Of a stretch of DNA of 64,000 nt, positions 12,801 through 23,050 are shown piece after piece (within the stretch, counting starts at the first letter, position 1; each line of letters begins with the position of its first letter). Origin of the DNA: Harmothoe impar (Eukaryota; Annelida; Polychaeta; Phyllodocida; Polynoidae); the NCBI GenBank assembly GCA_947462335.1, contig OX381718.1, positions 35,990,976-36,054,975 on the forward strand, in the 5' to 3' direction. A model generated the notes under the pieces. That model searched no databases, was not told the DNA's origin, and saw only the letters and a program-made list of their open reading frames with translations. Both the position numbers and the translations under genes were made by a program.

Positions 12801-12934
12801 GATCGGCGTACAGTGTATTTTGATGTGGATTTGTAATATAAGTGAAAAAGCTAGTAAAAGTTAACAGTTAACAGTTAGGGTGACTGACAGTATGTAGTCC
12901 ATCATGAGATGGCAGGACAATAAGTCAGGACAAG

Positions 12935-14243
12935 TACCCCCCTGGCATCTACCCCCAAGTCATCTACCGGAGGGCCTATTATCTACCCCCTAGGGCATTT
13001 ACCCCAGGCCAACTACCCCTACCTAGGACATCTACCCCCTGGGACTTTTACCCCTATGGGCATCTACCCATTGGAATTTTACCCCCTAGGACTTCTACCC
13101 CTTAGGACATCCCCTGACTTGGAACCTACCCCCAGACATCTACCCCCTGGACATCCACCCCCTTGCAACATCTACCCCCTGCGACATCTACCCCCTTTAC
13201 TCTAGGACTTCTACCCCTGGGAACATCAACCCCCACATACCCATATGGTTGAGTCATATCATGTGGAGGGGGTAGATTTCTCCATGGACATCAGACATCT
13301 ACCCCTGGACATCTACCCCCTTGGAATCTACCCCCTTGGACATCTAAACCCTAGGACTTTATCCCCTTGGAAATCTTTTCCCTGGAGTTTTGTCCCCTTA
13401 GAACTCTACCCTGTAGAACATCCACCCCCTTGGACACCTACCTCAGGACATCTACCCCCCGGACATCTATCCCCTTGGATGTCTACTACCTTTACCCTCT
13501 AGGACTTCTACCCTTGGGACATCAACCTCCTCAACATGCCCATATGGTTGAGTCATATGTGGATGGGGTAGATTTCTCCAGGGGTAGAAGTTCTAGGGAG
13601 TAGATGTCCTAGGGGTAGATGTCCCAGGGGCTAAATGTCCAGGGGGGAGATGTCCTGGGGTAGAAGTCCTACACAGGTATAAGTCCAGGGAATCAATGTC
13701 CAAGGGGATAAAAGTCCTAAGGGGTAGACTTCCAGGGGTAGATGTCCAGGGGTAGATGCCCAATGTCCCTTGAGAAATCTTCTCCCTCCACATGATATGG
13801 CTCAAACATATGGGCATGTGGATGGGGTAGAACTCCTAGAGGGTAAAGGGGGTAGATGTCCAAAGGGATGGATATTCTAGGGGGTGGAAGTTTTAAGGGG
13901 GTAAAAGTCTGGGGGGTAGATGTCCAAGTATAGGATTAGATGTCCAGGGAGTAGATGTCCGGGGGTAGGTGTCCGAGCGGGTGGATGTCCCAGGAGGTAG
14001 AAGTTTTAAGGGGTAAAAGTCCGGGGGGTAGATGTCCAAGTATAGGGTTAGATGTCATAGGGGGTAGATGTTGAGGGGGTAGATATCCGGGGGTAGGTGT
14101 CCAAGTGGGTGGATGTCCTAGGGAGTAGAGTCCTAAGGGGATAGGTGCCAAAGGGGATAAAAGTCCTGGGGGTAGATGCCCTAGATTCCCAGGGAGTAGA
14201 TGTCCAGAGATAGATGTTGGATGTCCCTGGAGAAATCTACCCC
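12935..14243. repeat. Minisatellite of 'ctaccccc' units in two opposed arms
   Basis: Units of about 14-20 bases containing ACATCTACCCCC run on the + strand from 12935 to about 13535. The same unit continues in reverse complement (GGGGTAGATGTCC) from about 13565 to 14243. A longer landmark, CATATGGTTGAGTCATAT followed by a GGGGGTAGATTTCTCCA segment, recurs near 13239 and 13545 and inverted near 13790 and 14240, giving a higher-order unit of about 300 bp. Open frames rich in Pro, Leu, Gly and Thr are by-products. The whole block is one large imperfect palindrome. Confidence 0.9.
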
Positions 14244-14639
14244 TTCGACATGATATGACTTATAATTTGAACAAAACCACATGCTACTTCAATCAAAATC
14301 ATGAATGCATGTGTCCTATGATGCCTTAAGTAAACATACTCAAAATTAACACAAGAGCTAATGCACAGGGATATATGTAAAGGAGTGGTTTAGATAGAAT
14401 AAGATGTGCCTACCTGAAGTCAGTTGAGCATTCAATTTTGAATCCTAACTGTTTCCTGTGCACACATTCCTGTGACATCATCAATTTGTGTGATCCACAT
14501 ATAGTCACTACTGACTATCTTTATGACTAATATGTGACTAACATATGTAATCATCTGACGACGGGGGTCAAAGTATGGTGGTATAGTCAGTACTGACTAT
14601 AGGTTTTATTATCAGTGTAGACATCCGTCAGATCTGCTT

Positions 14640-15235
14640 TGTCCCAGACATGTGGGTGAAATAATACACCATAGTGTACATTTGTATTGTATGATAAGTA
14701 TGAACAAGATAGGGGCCTAACTAACAAGAGGCTTAGAGTTGAATTAACCAGTTCGTTCATTGCATTTAAGTGAGGATATCCGATGACTTGGACTCAAAAT
14801 TCTATCTTCTTAAAAGTGATGCAGGATGTTTTCTCTTTCCTTAAGCATAATTGGTAGGATACAAGTGTGCACGCTCTTATTCCATCCGTTATCATGACAC
14901 TGTAAAAGCCCATGGCACCATGAGACCCTGCTTCGGATCTGTTACTTAATTGCCTTGGATAACATTTGAACATCCCCTAAATACTATACGTCTAAGTCTT
15001 TGAAACATCTTTAGGTAACAATTAGTCACTTTAATTAAACAATGGAAATTTCTCTGACGCGATATAGACATGCAACGTTCTGAAAGGGACAATAAATGAA
15101 AAATATTCTATTCATAATTTCAAACAATATAAATTGGAACGGTATTGTCATACACAAAATGTAAGCTTGTACGGACACGGTTGTTGTTCATTACATTACC
15201 ACACCTGAAAGATAAACATACATCTCCACAACACC
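14640..15235 (+). other. Upstream region of the sulfotransferase gene
   Basis: AT-rich sequence with no recognised repeat or gene. A promoter is expected here because the start codon follows at 15236, but I see no clear TATA box. The start context (caccATGGCGG) is good. Confidence 0.4.
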
Positions 15236-16458
15236 ATGGCGGCTAACATGGCAGCGTCTGATGGGTTACGGGGTACACATGTGTATGACGGACTGCGCTT
15301 GTCTCACTACATGACGCCTTCTGCACTGGACGCGGTGAAACATGTCAAGTTTTATCCTGAAGATGTGCTGGTTCTCACCTACCCAAAGTCAGGTATGCGC
15401 GTTGCTGAATAACTGCTACATATCCAAATGGTGTAGTAAATTGCAATTACTGCCAGTCAGAAGAACATACCAATATTGTTACTATATTATCTGTGTCTTC
15501 ATTTCCTTCATAAAACTCTTAAATCTGGTGATATTAGGTAATAAAGAAACGCTATAGCGACACAATCTATTAGAAATGACCCAGTAAGCATTTCAAGATT
15601 GATATGTGATTTCTACACCCATAGATAAGAACTTTTGCTGAAGTAAAATGCTTGCTCTCAATACTACCGTATGATTACGGAAGTGTTTATGAAGTTTCGA
15701 ATTTTATGATTGAAGTGGGCAATTCGTAATATAAGTTTTAAAACTATAATACAACGACTCAATTTCATTTACAGGGACTACTTGGATTCAAGAAATAATG
15801 TGGCTTGTTCAACATGATGCAAATATAGAAGAAAGCTACAATGATCATAGACAAGACCGCATGCCGCTTTTGGAGATACACCGACCCAATCAAGAACAAC
15901 CAGAAGTTTTGAGGATGCCAAAAATCCCACCGCGCCTCTTGAAATCCCATCTCCCAGCTCGTTTCTTGGAGAGACAATTAATTGAGGGCAATTCTAAGGT
16001 CATCATTGTCATCAGAGATCTGAAGGATACTTTGGTTTCATTCTTCAACCAATACAAAAATCATCCTGATGTATGATGGAACATGGGATATGTTCTTTGA
16101 ATTATTTAAGAAAAGACAGCTATATTATGGAGATTGGGGAGAGTTCTACAAGGGGTGGCAGAAGTACAAGGACAACCCCAACTTCCTGTTCTTACAGTAT
16201 GAGACCATGAAGCTGGACCCTCATCAAACAGTACGGATGGTCGCCAAGCACTGTAACAAGGTCCTGACTGAGGGACAGGTTGACACAATTGTACAACATA
16301 CTAGTTTTGAACAAATGAGAATAAACCCCAAGATGAGCCATACTATTGTCAAGAACTTCTATAGGAAAGGTGTCGTTGGGGACTGGAGAAATTACTTCTC
16401 TGCTAACCAGATTTCCTACACTGAGCGATATGAGAAAGAACTACAGTTTTACATATGA
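15236..16458 (+). pseudogene. Cytosolic sulfotransferase (SULT family), two exons with one frameshift
   Basis: Transfers sulfate from PAPS to hydroxyl or amine groups of small molecules in the cytosol. Exon 1 (15236-15392) starts MAANMAASDG and ends YPKS; exon 2 (15775-16458) resumes with GTTW, rebuilding the PAPS-binding YPKSGTTW across a phase-1 intron with GT and AG ends. LKSHLP holds the catalytic His. KVIIVIRDLKDTLVSFF is the 3'-phosphate loop and RKGVVGDW is the C-terminal PAPS motif. After NQYKNHP the frame is lost: the family sequence continues at once one register on (YDGTWDMFFELFKK...), so one extra base near 16068, or two missing, separates the halves. The 3' half then runs open to the stop at 16456-16458. 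Everything else looks intact, so a sequencing or assembly error or a recent null allele are both possible. Each half is of normal length for the family. Confidence 0.8.
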
Positions 16459-16997
16459 TGACAGACATTTCAACGCCTTGTTCTACTGAAACTAGTCTAA
16501 ATAGCGCATTGAATGCTGAGAAATGACTACGTAACATGCATATACCAACGCATAGCTTGCTGGTTTAAGGTAACAGGTAGTAATGCCTTTAAACAATCTG
16601 AGGGCTAGGTATTTGGGATGTAAACATGTAACATATCAAACACAAACTATGGCAGATCTACTAGTGAATGTACTTACTTCAAACACTCCTACTTTATTGC
16701 CCTGCCATGTATTCTAAAAGTTCAATATGTAGATTTCATATACGGTTTCATACAACAGAAAAGCACTCTGAAGGACTGGAGTGTTGTTTTCAGCATGAGT
16801 TGGATTATTTGCAATGTAGAGGTATATGCTACATAAACACATGTACTGTATTTTAAAAAGCGATAGAGCAATGTCTTCCCTGCCTGTCTGTGATGGGCGT
16901 ACCCAGCAGGGTGTTGTGCCATAGACACTGACACACATGGTGATAACCGTTAGCTGGACAGCATATATAGCTGTCTCACTTCCAGAACATGGATATG

Positions 16998-17003
16998 AAT
17001 AAA
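16998..17003 (+). terminator. Candidate poly(A) signal of the sulfotransferase gene
   Basis: AATAAA occurs 540 bases after the sulfotransferase stop. It is the first canonical signal I noticed downstream. Confidence 0.4.
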
Positions 17004-17059
17004 TGTAATCATTAATTGATATCTCTGTAAATATATCTCCATATAACCGGGAGGACGGC

Positions 17060-17153
17060 AGTCACCAAACAGCAGCAGAACGAGCAGACGACTTTCCCAC
17101 CGACCATCCCAGAATCAACGATAGAAAACATGTTCAACGTCGAGGAATATTGA
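17060..17153 (+). CDS. Possible small terminal exon, function unknown
   Basis: A GC-rich island in AT-rich surroundings encodes in one frame a Gln-, Thr- and Pro-rich stretch ending ENMFNVEEY before a TGA at 17151-17153. The frame stays open to about 17030. No ATG, domain or convincing upstream acceptor is seen, and it lies beyond the sulfotransferase poly(A) signal. It could be the last exon of an unrelated gene or chance. Confidence 0.2.
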
Positions 17154-17159
17154 TATTAT

Positions 17160-18020
17160 TTTAACATTATTGAACTGTTATCTGACCGAATTGTCGTACT
17201 AACATCTTTATAGCCATTCCTCTTCTGTCTTGTGCCTGGCAATAAAAATGTCTAGGAACATATATTGTGCTGAACAATATTTGTCATTTACAGCCCTGCA
17301 TTTATCATTGTCATAAACAATTGTGCTAATGAGAAGCTCTACCAACCTACCCAGCATTAGATAATAATTATAGATGAAAGGAGATGATTTGTCTCTGTGT
17401 CCCGTATCCGTGCTCCTCAGCTCTGTAAGGTTTGTATTGAAAACTACATCATTATGAAAGACCATCATGTTCATAGATAAACTGTTATGTCACATACTGA
17501 TAAGAAAGTCGGAATATTGATCCAATGCTGGCTGCATTACAAAACACCTCATGCTTGCTCTATCTGTGATGTACACGCCGTATAGTGTTTCATAATGAGG
17601 GGACATGTGGTACGTATACACTGCAGCTTTGATGTCAAACCTGACTCTGTTATACTAGTGTCGTCACACTAACTCCTATGATGCTAACAGCTCAATCATG
17701 ATTTAATAAGACTAGCCTCTATATCATAGGCATGATCATCCGTTATACTTAGAAGTAGTTTGTAATAAGATGAAAAATACCTTGTCCGACCATCGCCCTG
17801 TGGGGTCACTGGGTGTCGTCACTTTTCCGGTGAGCTGATTCTTTTACTGCAGTGTCGCCAGAATGACTCCTATTGTAACTAATCTAGCACAGCCTGAGTC
17901 TCCTCCCTCCAAGAGAGAATATAATTATTAATGAATCCCGGGGGATGAGGCCAACCTAGAGAGCCCTGTCTAATGCCCTTATGAGAGCAGACAAAGCTGT
18001 ACCCTTGAAGGAGAGTCCGG
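17160..18020. other. Non-coding stretch
   Basis: No gene or clear repeat recognised. Confidence 0.45.
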
Positions 18021-18027
18021 ACTTGCC

Positions 18028-18477
18028 TACACAGAGGCAAATATGAGAGTCACCCAATGTCGCCAATACTACCCTCATACAAGGGTCAGGCACTGCTGGA
18101 CTATAATAGATGGGTCAAGGGCCATTCTAGTGAGGGTCAGGCTAGGCTGGACATTCAATAACAGGCTGGACTCTGGCAAACTTGCTTGAAAGTCTGGCCA
18201 TGTTGGATCCTCATGCCATAGTCTGACAATGTTGGACTCTGGGGAGAGTCTCTTTCAGCCTACAAGAGTCCAGCATTGTCAGACTGTGGCATGAGGATCC
18301 AGCATGGCCAGACTTTCAAGCATGTTTGCCAAAGTCCAGCCTGTTATTGAATGTCCAGCCTAGCCTGACCCTCACTAGAATGGCCCTTGACCCATCTATT
18401 ATAGTCCAGCAGTGCCTGACCCTTGTATCAGGGTAGTATTGGCGACATTGGGTGACTCTCATATTTGCCTCTGTGTA
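18028..18477. mobile_element. 450-bp fold-back element (near-perfect palindrome)
   Basis: The two arms, 18028-18240 and about 18264-18477, are reverse complements along almost their whole length, around a ~23-base loop centred near 18252. The outer ends are TACACAGAGGCAAATATGAG and its complement. The interior has repeated words GTCCAGC and TCTGGC. It has no coding capacity; transcribed, it would form one long hairpin. Confidence 0.9.
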
Positions 18478-19155
18478 CCTGTCTTACACACAAGGCTGGA
18501 GGAAGGCTGCCCTCTGGCTGTCAAGAACCATCGACAACCATCAGGGCCGCGTAATAATACATGGTAAGTAATCTCGTATTCTGAACGCCAGCTGTGGATC
18601 GGCTCTCTTCTGCATAAAAATCAAATATAGCCCTAAATGATTATGAGTATTAAAAAGGGATGGACGTAAACTAAGTCAATGTATGGGTAGGGGATGGGTT
18701 TACGGGTTTCAATGGGGATCCAATGTATCCTGCCCCCCCCCTCCCTCATTGACAGAAATGGACAGAAATAATGACTACATCCATAATCTGATGATGATAC
18801 GCACATATGAAAGATCGTTCTCAGTGGAGTGTTATTTATCTTTATATAAAAACGCATTCCAATCCATGTTTCCTACCGATTTTATCCATGTACAACACGC
18901 GTAATAGTTTTAAAGTCATACAGTAGTGGCAACGAATTACACTGCAACATCTGAATATGAAAATAATGAAATTGCCCGCATTGAGCACGTACACAGGATT
19001 CTTCCAAATAAGATACAAAAAGGAAAGCACTTTCTTCCGGTTCTCATATCTTGCTGACCAAATGAAGCAATATACGGAACGATTAGATTGGACGGATATG
19101 GAACGACTATGAAAAAGAACACAGGCAAGGCTGTACAAGGCTGCTGACGAGGTAA

Positions 19156-19644
19156 AGGTCAAATCCCACAACGCGAAAAAGGGGCCAGAAAGTGTTGATT
19201 ATTGACATAAAAACAAGGGGCAACTGTTGCCAATATTGTAAATAGCAGCACTTGTCCCATGGTCTTATGCCTCTCCAAATCCCACAGTGGTCAATAATAG
19301 GCAAGCAAAGTGTTGCGTGCAGGACTGGTTAATGGATCTGTTTGAGGGGAGTTACTTCACAGTATGATTTGTCCTCACTATTCCCTCTCAATTAGCCTAA
19401 AGATATTTGGAGTGTCCCCCCTATATAAGCCAAATCATTGACATATTCCAATAAGCAACATTTTCTAGGCCTTCCGGGGGCAAATATCTAACTCATTTGA
19501 TCCTTGTGATTTCCCAAATTACAAGACAAAGGCAACCCTTTCTCACCGATTTGGGCCTGTCTTAGCCAAAATAGGGCCCAAAATCGGCAATGAGACCAAT
19601 TCACAACATTTTCTGACCCTCTCTCGCGTTGTGGGATTTGACCT
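19156..19644. mobile_element. PIF/Harbinger-type MITE with TAA target duplication
   Basis: The ends AGGTCAAATCCCACAACGCG and its reverse complement are flanked on both sides by TAA (19153-19155, 19645-19647). A 3-bp TWA duplication is typical of PIF/Harbinger. The element is 489 bp, non-coding, and contains GGGCC- and GCCAGAAA-type inner repeats. Confidence 0.75.
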
Positions 19645-20141
19645 TAAGCCCAATTAATTATACAACTGTATTTCCTTTAGCCAAAGCAAAAACGTTATCT
19701 GAATGATGTAGCATATTGTGAATAGGTTTTCAATATCTGGGATATATCAGACCTGCTCAACCAGTACCTTTTCCGCCGTCAGGGCTCCAAATGGGACTGA
19801 TGGACCTACTATATCTAGACTCTTACTTCCTGTCAGGCTGTGCACAGTAACTAGTGGGCAGGGTTTCAGGTCAACTCCTGGAGACAAGTTAGTCACACAA
19901 GATTTTTATATGAGTTTGCCCAGACTCTACTATTACAGATCTGGGGCCTGAGTGGGATATATATATACAGGCTGTCCCGTGTAGCTGGTGAGAGACCCGA
20001 CTCTCTAGATATATATGACATAACAATTCCCCAGCAGCTAATGTAATAGACAAGCATAATGCCTCTGTCTTTCACCATTTAAGGCATAGAACGTGCTGCC
20101 CCGGCAGCAACAGTTGGAGTGCAGGTATGACAGGTAGCCTA

Positions 20142-20360
20142 CACTGTAAAAAGTTGGTTACCATTTTTGTAGGTGTACAGTGGATTCTACTGTAGGTGTA
20201 CAGTGGATTCTACTGTAGGTGTACAGTTGATTATAGATACACAGTAGCATATACTGTAAAACTACAGTAGATTCTACTGTAAACCCATTATACAGTAGAT
20301 TCTACTGTAGATCTACAGTAGATTCTACTGTGTACCTACACTATTAAACTATTTACAGTG
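20142..20360. mobile_element. Small TA-flanked MITE with internal tandem repeats
   Basis: The ends CACTGTAAA and TTTACAGTG are bordered by TA at 20140-20141 and 20361-20362. The interior consists of repeated TACAGTAGATTCTACTGTA-like palindromic units of about 20 bp. The TIR shares its first five bases (CACTG) with the elements at 6995 and 39943. Confidence 0.75.
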
Positions 20361-20379
20361 TACTTAGTCCTATATACGG

Positions 20380-22120
20380 CGGCCCGGGTTTAATACCCTT
20401 TATAGCACTCTATGCGTAGGTGTAATTATTCCTCTATAGAAGGCCGCCCCTGCACTGTATGATTGCTAATAAATGATGTGGGTATGTCCAGTGTCTGCAC
20501 TTATAGACCGGTGCACTTAGGTATAAGGTAGCTTGGCCTAAAGTTAACCAGTACCGTGAGATGTCCACCTTAATTACCCAGCTAGCACCTTATGTAAAAA
20601 GCACATCTTTTACAGGTCATATTCACGTTGATACATGAAAATGACCTGATCATGACGTCTCAAGGGAGTAAATCCTTCTACATAGCAGTTTGACAGGAAA
20701 CTGATGTATTGTCTACATCTAAATGGCCATTAGAAAGAGACATAACGATTTGATAGCACCCATACATATCTATGTGGTCATTATTTGATGTAACAAGTAA
20801 TCAAGTATTGATCAGAATATCACATCTTATTTTCAAGAAATTATACACATAAAACATTAATGTCAAATTCATGCCTTAAGGTGCATGTTAAAATGACATT
20901 ATAGATTTGACATCAACATTATGCATACTTTACATATGTAGTACATCTTTATCTTGTCAGATTATGATGTCTATAAGACATCTGTTCTTTAGATCTCAAA
21001 TAGTTCACACTTTTGACACAAGATGTCTCCCTCTGCCAATATCAATAGAATACAATCTACATTGGCAGTGGTTTGACCATAAATTAGTATCCATTCAACA
21101 TAATTAATTTACATAGTTCTAAGACGAAACTTGCAAAACCTTTTTGCCTGGCATGTATGATCTGTTATTTTTGTTTCTATAGAATAATTATTAATGGGCG
21201 AACCAGGAGATTAACACGAGCACACCTTTTCTGTGGTCGCTAAATCTATTCAAATCCCATAGACTGACCAAGAGCTAACTCGGCGTAGCCTTAGCGGCGA
21301 TATACTCCTGCCGGTCCCTTCGGGACCGGAGGGAAAAGTTAGAGGAAGAAGAGCTAACATCACATCTTGGCCACTGTGCTAGGACCAATGTGCTAAGTCT
21401 CTGCAGGAATATTGGTGATGTCTACAGGCAAAATTCGCTGATTAAATCAATTGCCTTCGATGTTACCTACTTTTGATGGAGAAGTCTTACTCTAGGTGGA
21501 GGGTAGATGTTAGATACATGTCTTTTCATGATGTCTAAAATGTGTTTGCATCTGGCATCTTATTTATGAAATAAATTTATACCACAATTAAAATGATTTT
21601 GGAATATACCCACCTCATACAATGTTACAATTATTCCACTTACTTACATCTTTATATCACATCTTCCTGATGTCTTTCAAATCCAAGCAGGTCATATTAA
21701 TATTCTTATGTTACATTGAAAAGATGTCTGAAGAATGATGTCTAAACCATTTGCATATAGGACATAATGTAGTAAATATCTATTGAGAAAAGATGTAGAG
21801 ATGACGTGATTAACTACAAGTTTTGCTAGCCGGGTATGTACTTATTCATGGATGATATCCTCTCTATTTGCTCTTTGCTGGAGAGAGTAACACTTAAAGT
21901 ATACCGTAATACACAAAAAGAGGGCTTTTCATGCATGATTAACTACAAAATTGAGGTAGATGTGCCAAGGTACTGGTTGACTCTAGGTCAAGCTACCCTA
22001 CAGCAGCCACATTAATTATGGCTTTGTGACGTGGGCGCTCACCTTCTACCTGTGTAAATGTTGCATCCTATACACCTACATGACCCACTATAATGAACCA
22101 TGATACACTACCCTGCCGCT
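20380..22120. other. Non-coding stretch with one GC-rich hairpin
   Basis: No gene recognised. A perfect 8-bp stem CCGGTCCC-TTC-GGGACCGG at 21311-21329 stands out in AT-rich sequence. Short words such as GATGTC and GACATC are common at 20640-21800. Confidence 0.45.
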
Positions 22121-22121
22121 T

Positions 22122-22122
22122 A

Positions 22123-22202
<80 letters not shown>
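22122..22202. repeat. (CT)n microsatellite
   Basis: About 40 consecutive CT dinucleotides. Confidence 0.98.
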
Positions 22203-22205
<3 letters not shown>

Positions 22206-23050
22206 GTTAGTACATCCGATGATAGGGGCTCATATGTAAATCAATTTTAGTAAAAAGTAAGTCAGGATGTCCATAATGAGCATACTTTGTTAAACGCGTT
22301 ATTTACCCTCAACCCCTCTGCCTCTGCGTATATATATTTGCATATATTGCTCAAATGTAATATGGCCATGACGCACATTCTGGAGGGCACAGATTAAGTT
22401 GTACCCATTGCAAATACACTAGAGCAAGCCTCTAGATGGATATCATGATAAAAAGGGGATAAATGGCCATCCTTTCAGGATCTTTTCCCAATGTATGGAA
22501 TAATTTTCAGTTAGATTCACAGAATTTAGTTTTCGGATGTATTGACTTAAGTTTTGAAGCTGACAAGACTTTTATACATTAATGTTGGTGTACATTGATC
22601 GTTTATTTTACTTGTCATACGGTATGAAGCATAGTCCATCCAAACCGATCATTAGTAAGAGACCTTCTTCAAAGTATGGATTGGACCTTCTTCAAAGTAA
22701 CAAATTATGCACCATTCTACAAGAATAAATCACAATAACACCTATTACACATTATTACTAAACTGATTTCGGACCATATTCTTGGAGATGCCAGTTGAGA
22801 TTTCATTGCAACTGTCTTCATCACCAAAACTTATTTCACAATAAATCTACTTTTCTTCTGACCGTTGTGAAATGTAATTTTGGCATTACATGTAAGTGAT
22901 GATGTTCCCGCATTAGAATGGAGCTCCATGAGTGCGTTCCTTACTCCTCCCATGCATGGTGTCTCCAAGAAGCCTAAGCTTCAGTAGGATGTGTCCATGT
23001 CCTTAATGCTGCTGTTAGTGTCTGAGTGTCTGTGTGTCTGTAGCCTGTTG

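Larger units (their letters stand above)
7216..12885 (-). mobile_element. Inserted segment carrying the LINE (probable full extent)
   Basis: Copy 2 of the host element reads straight through the corresponding point, which defines this ~5.7-kb segment as an insertion. The left junction is CTCTGACT-atttgc and the right junction is GGGTGACT-gacag, so TGACT may be the target duplication. A run of eleven T at about 7223-7233 would be the 3' poly(A) of a - strand retroelement. Read on the - strand, the order would be: leader with ten hairpin repeats, ORF, then a ~1.7-kb 3' UTR with GTCACGGAGTCACC repeats. That all of this is one LINE is inference; several independent insertions are possible. Confidence 0.5.
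6995..14617. mobile_element. TIR element, copy 1, interrupted by a ~5.7-kb insertion
   Basis: The ends are CACTGATAATCATGG at 6995 and TTATTATCAGTG at 14617, flanked by TA on both sides (6993-6994 and 14618-14619). Subterminal zones are packed with AGTCA/TGACT words, including the palindrome AGTCAGTACTGACT. The right arm 14245-14617 aligns in reverse with the left arm of copy 2 (39943 onward). The left arm 6995-7215 aligns with the right arm of copy 2 (42110-42303). The core is the minisatellite at 12935-14243. Copy 2 lacks the 7216-12885 segment, so that segment was inserted later. I see no transposase, so the element is non-autonomous; the two-base flank does not fix its superfamily. Confidence 0.75.

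Noticed and set aside
13245..14151. Proline/leucine-rich open frames, also at 40997-41419
   Set aside because: By-products of the 'ctacccc' minisatellite in both element copies.
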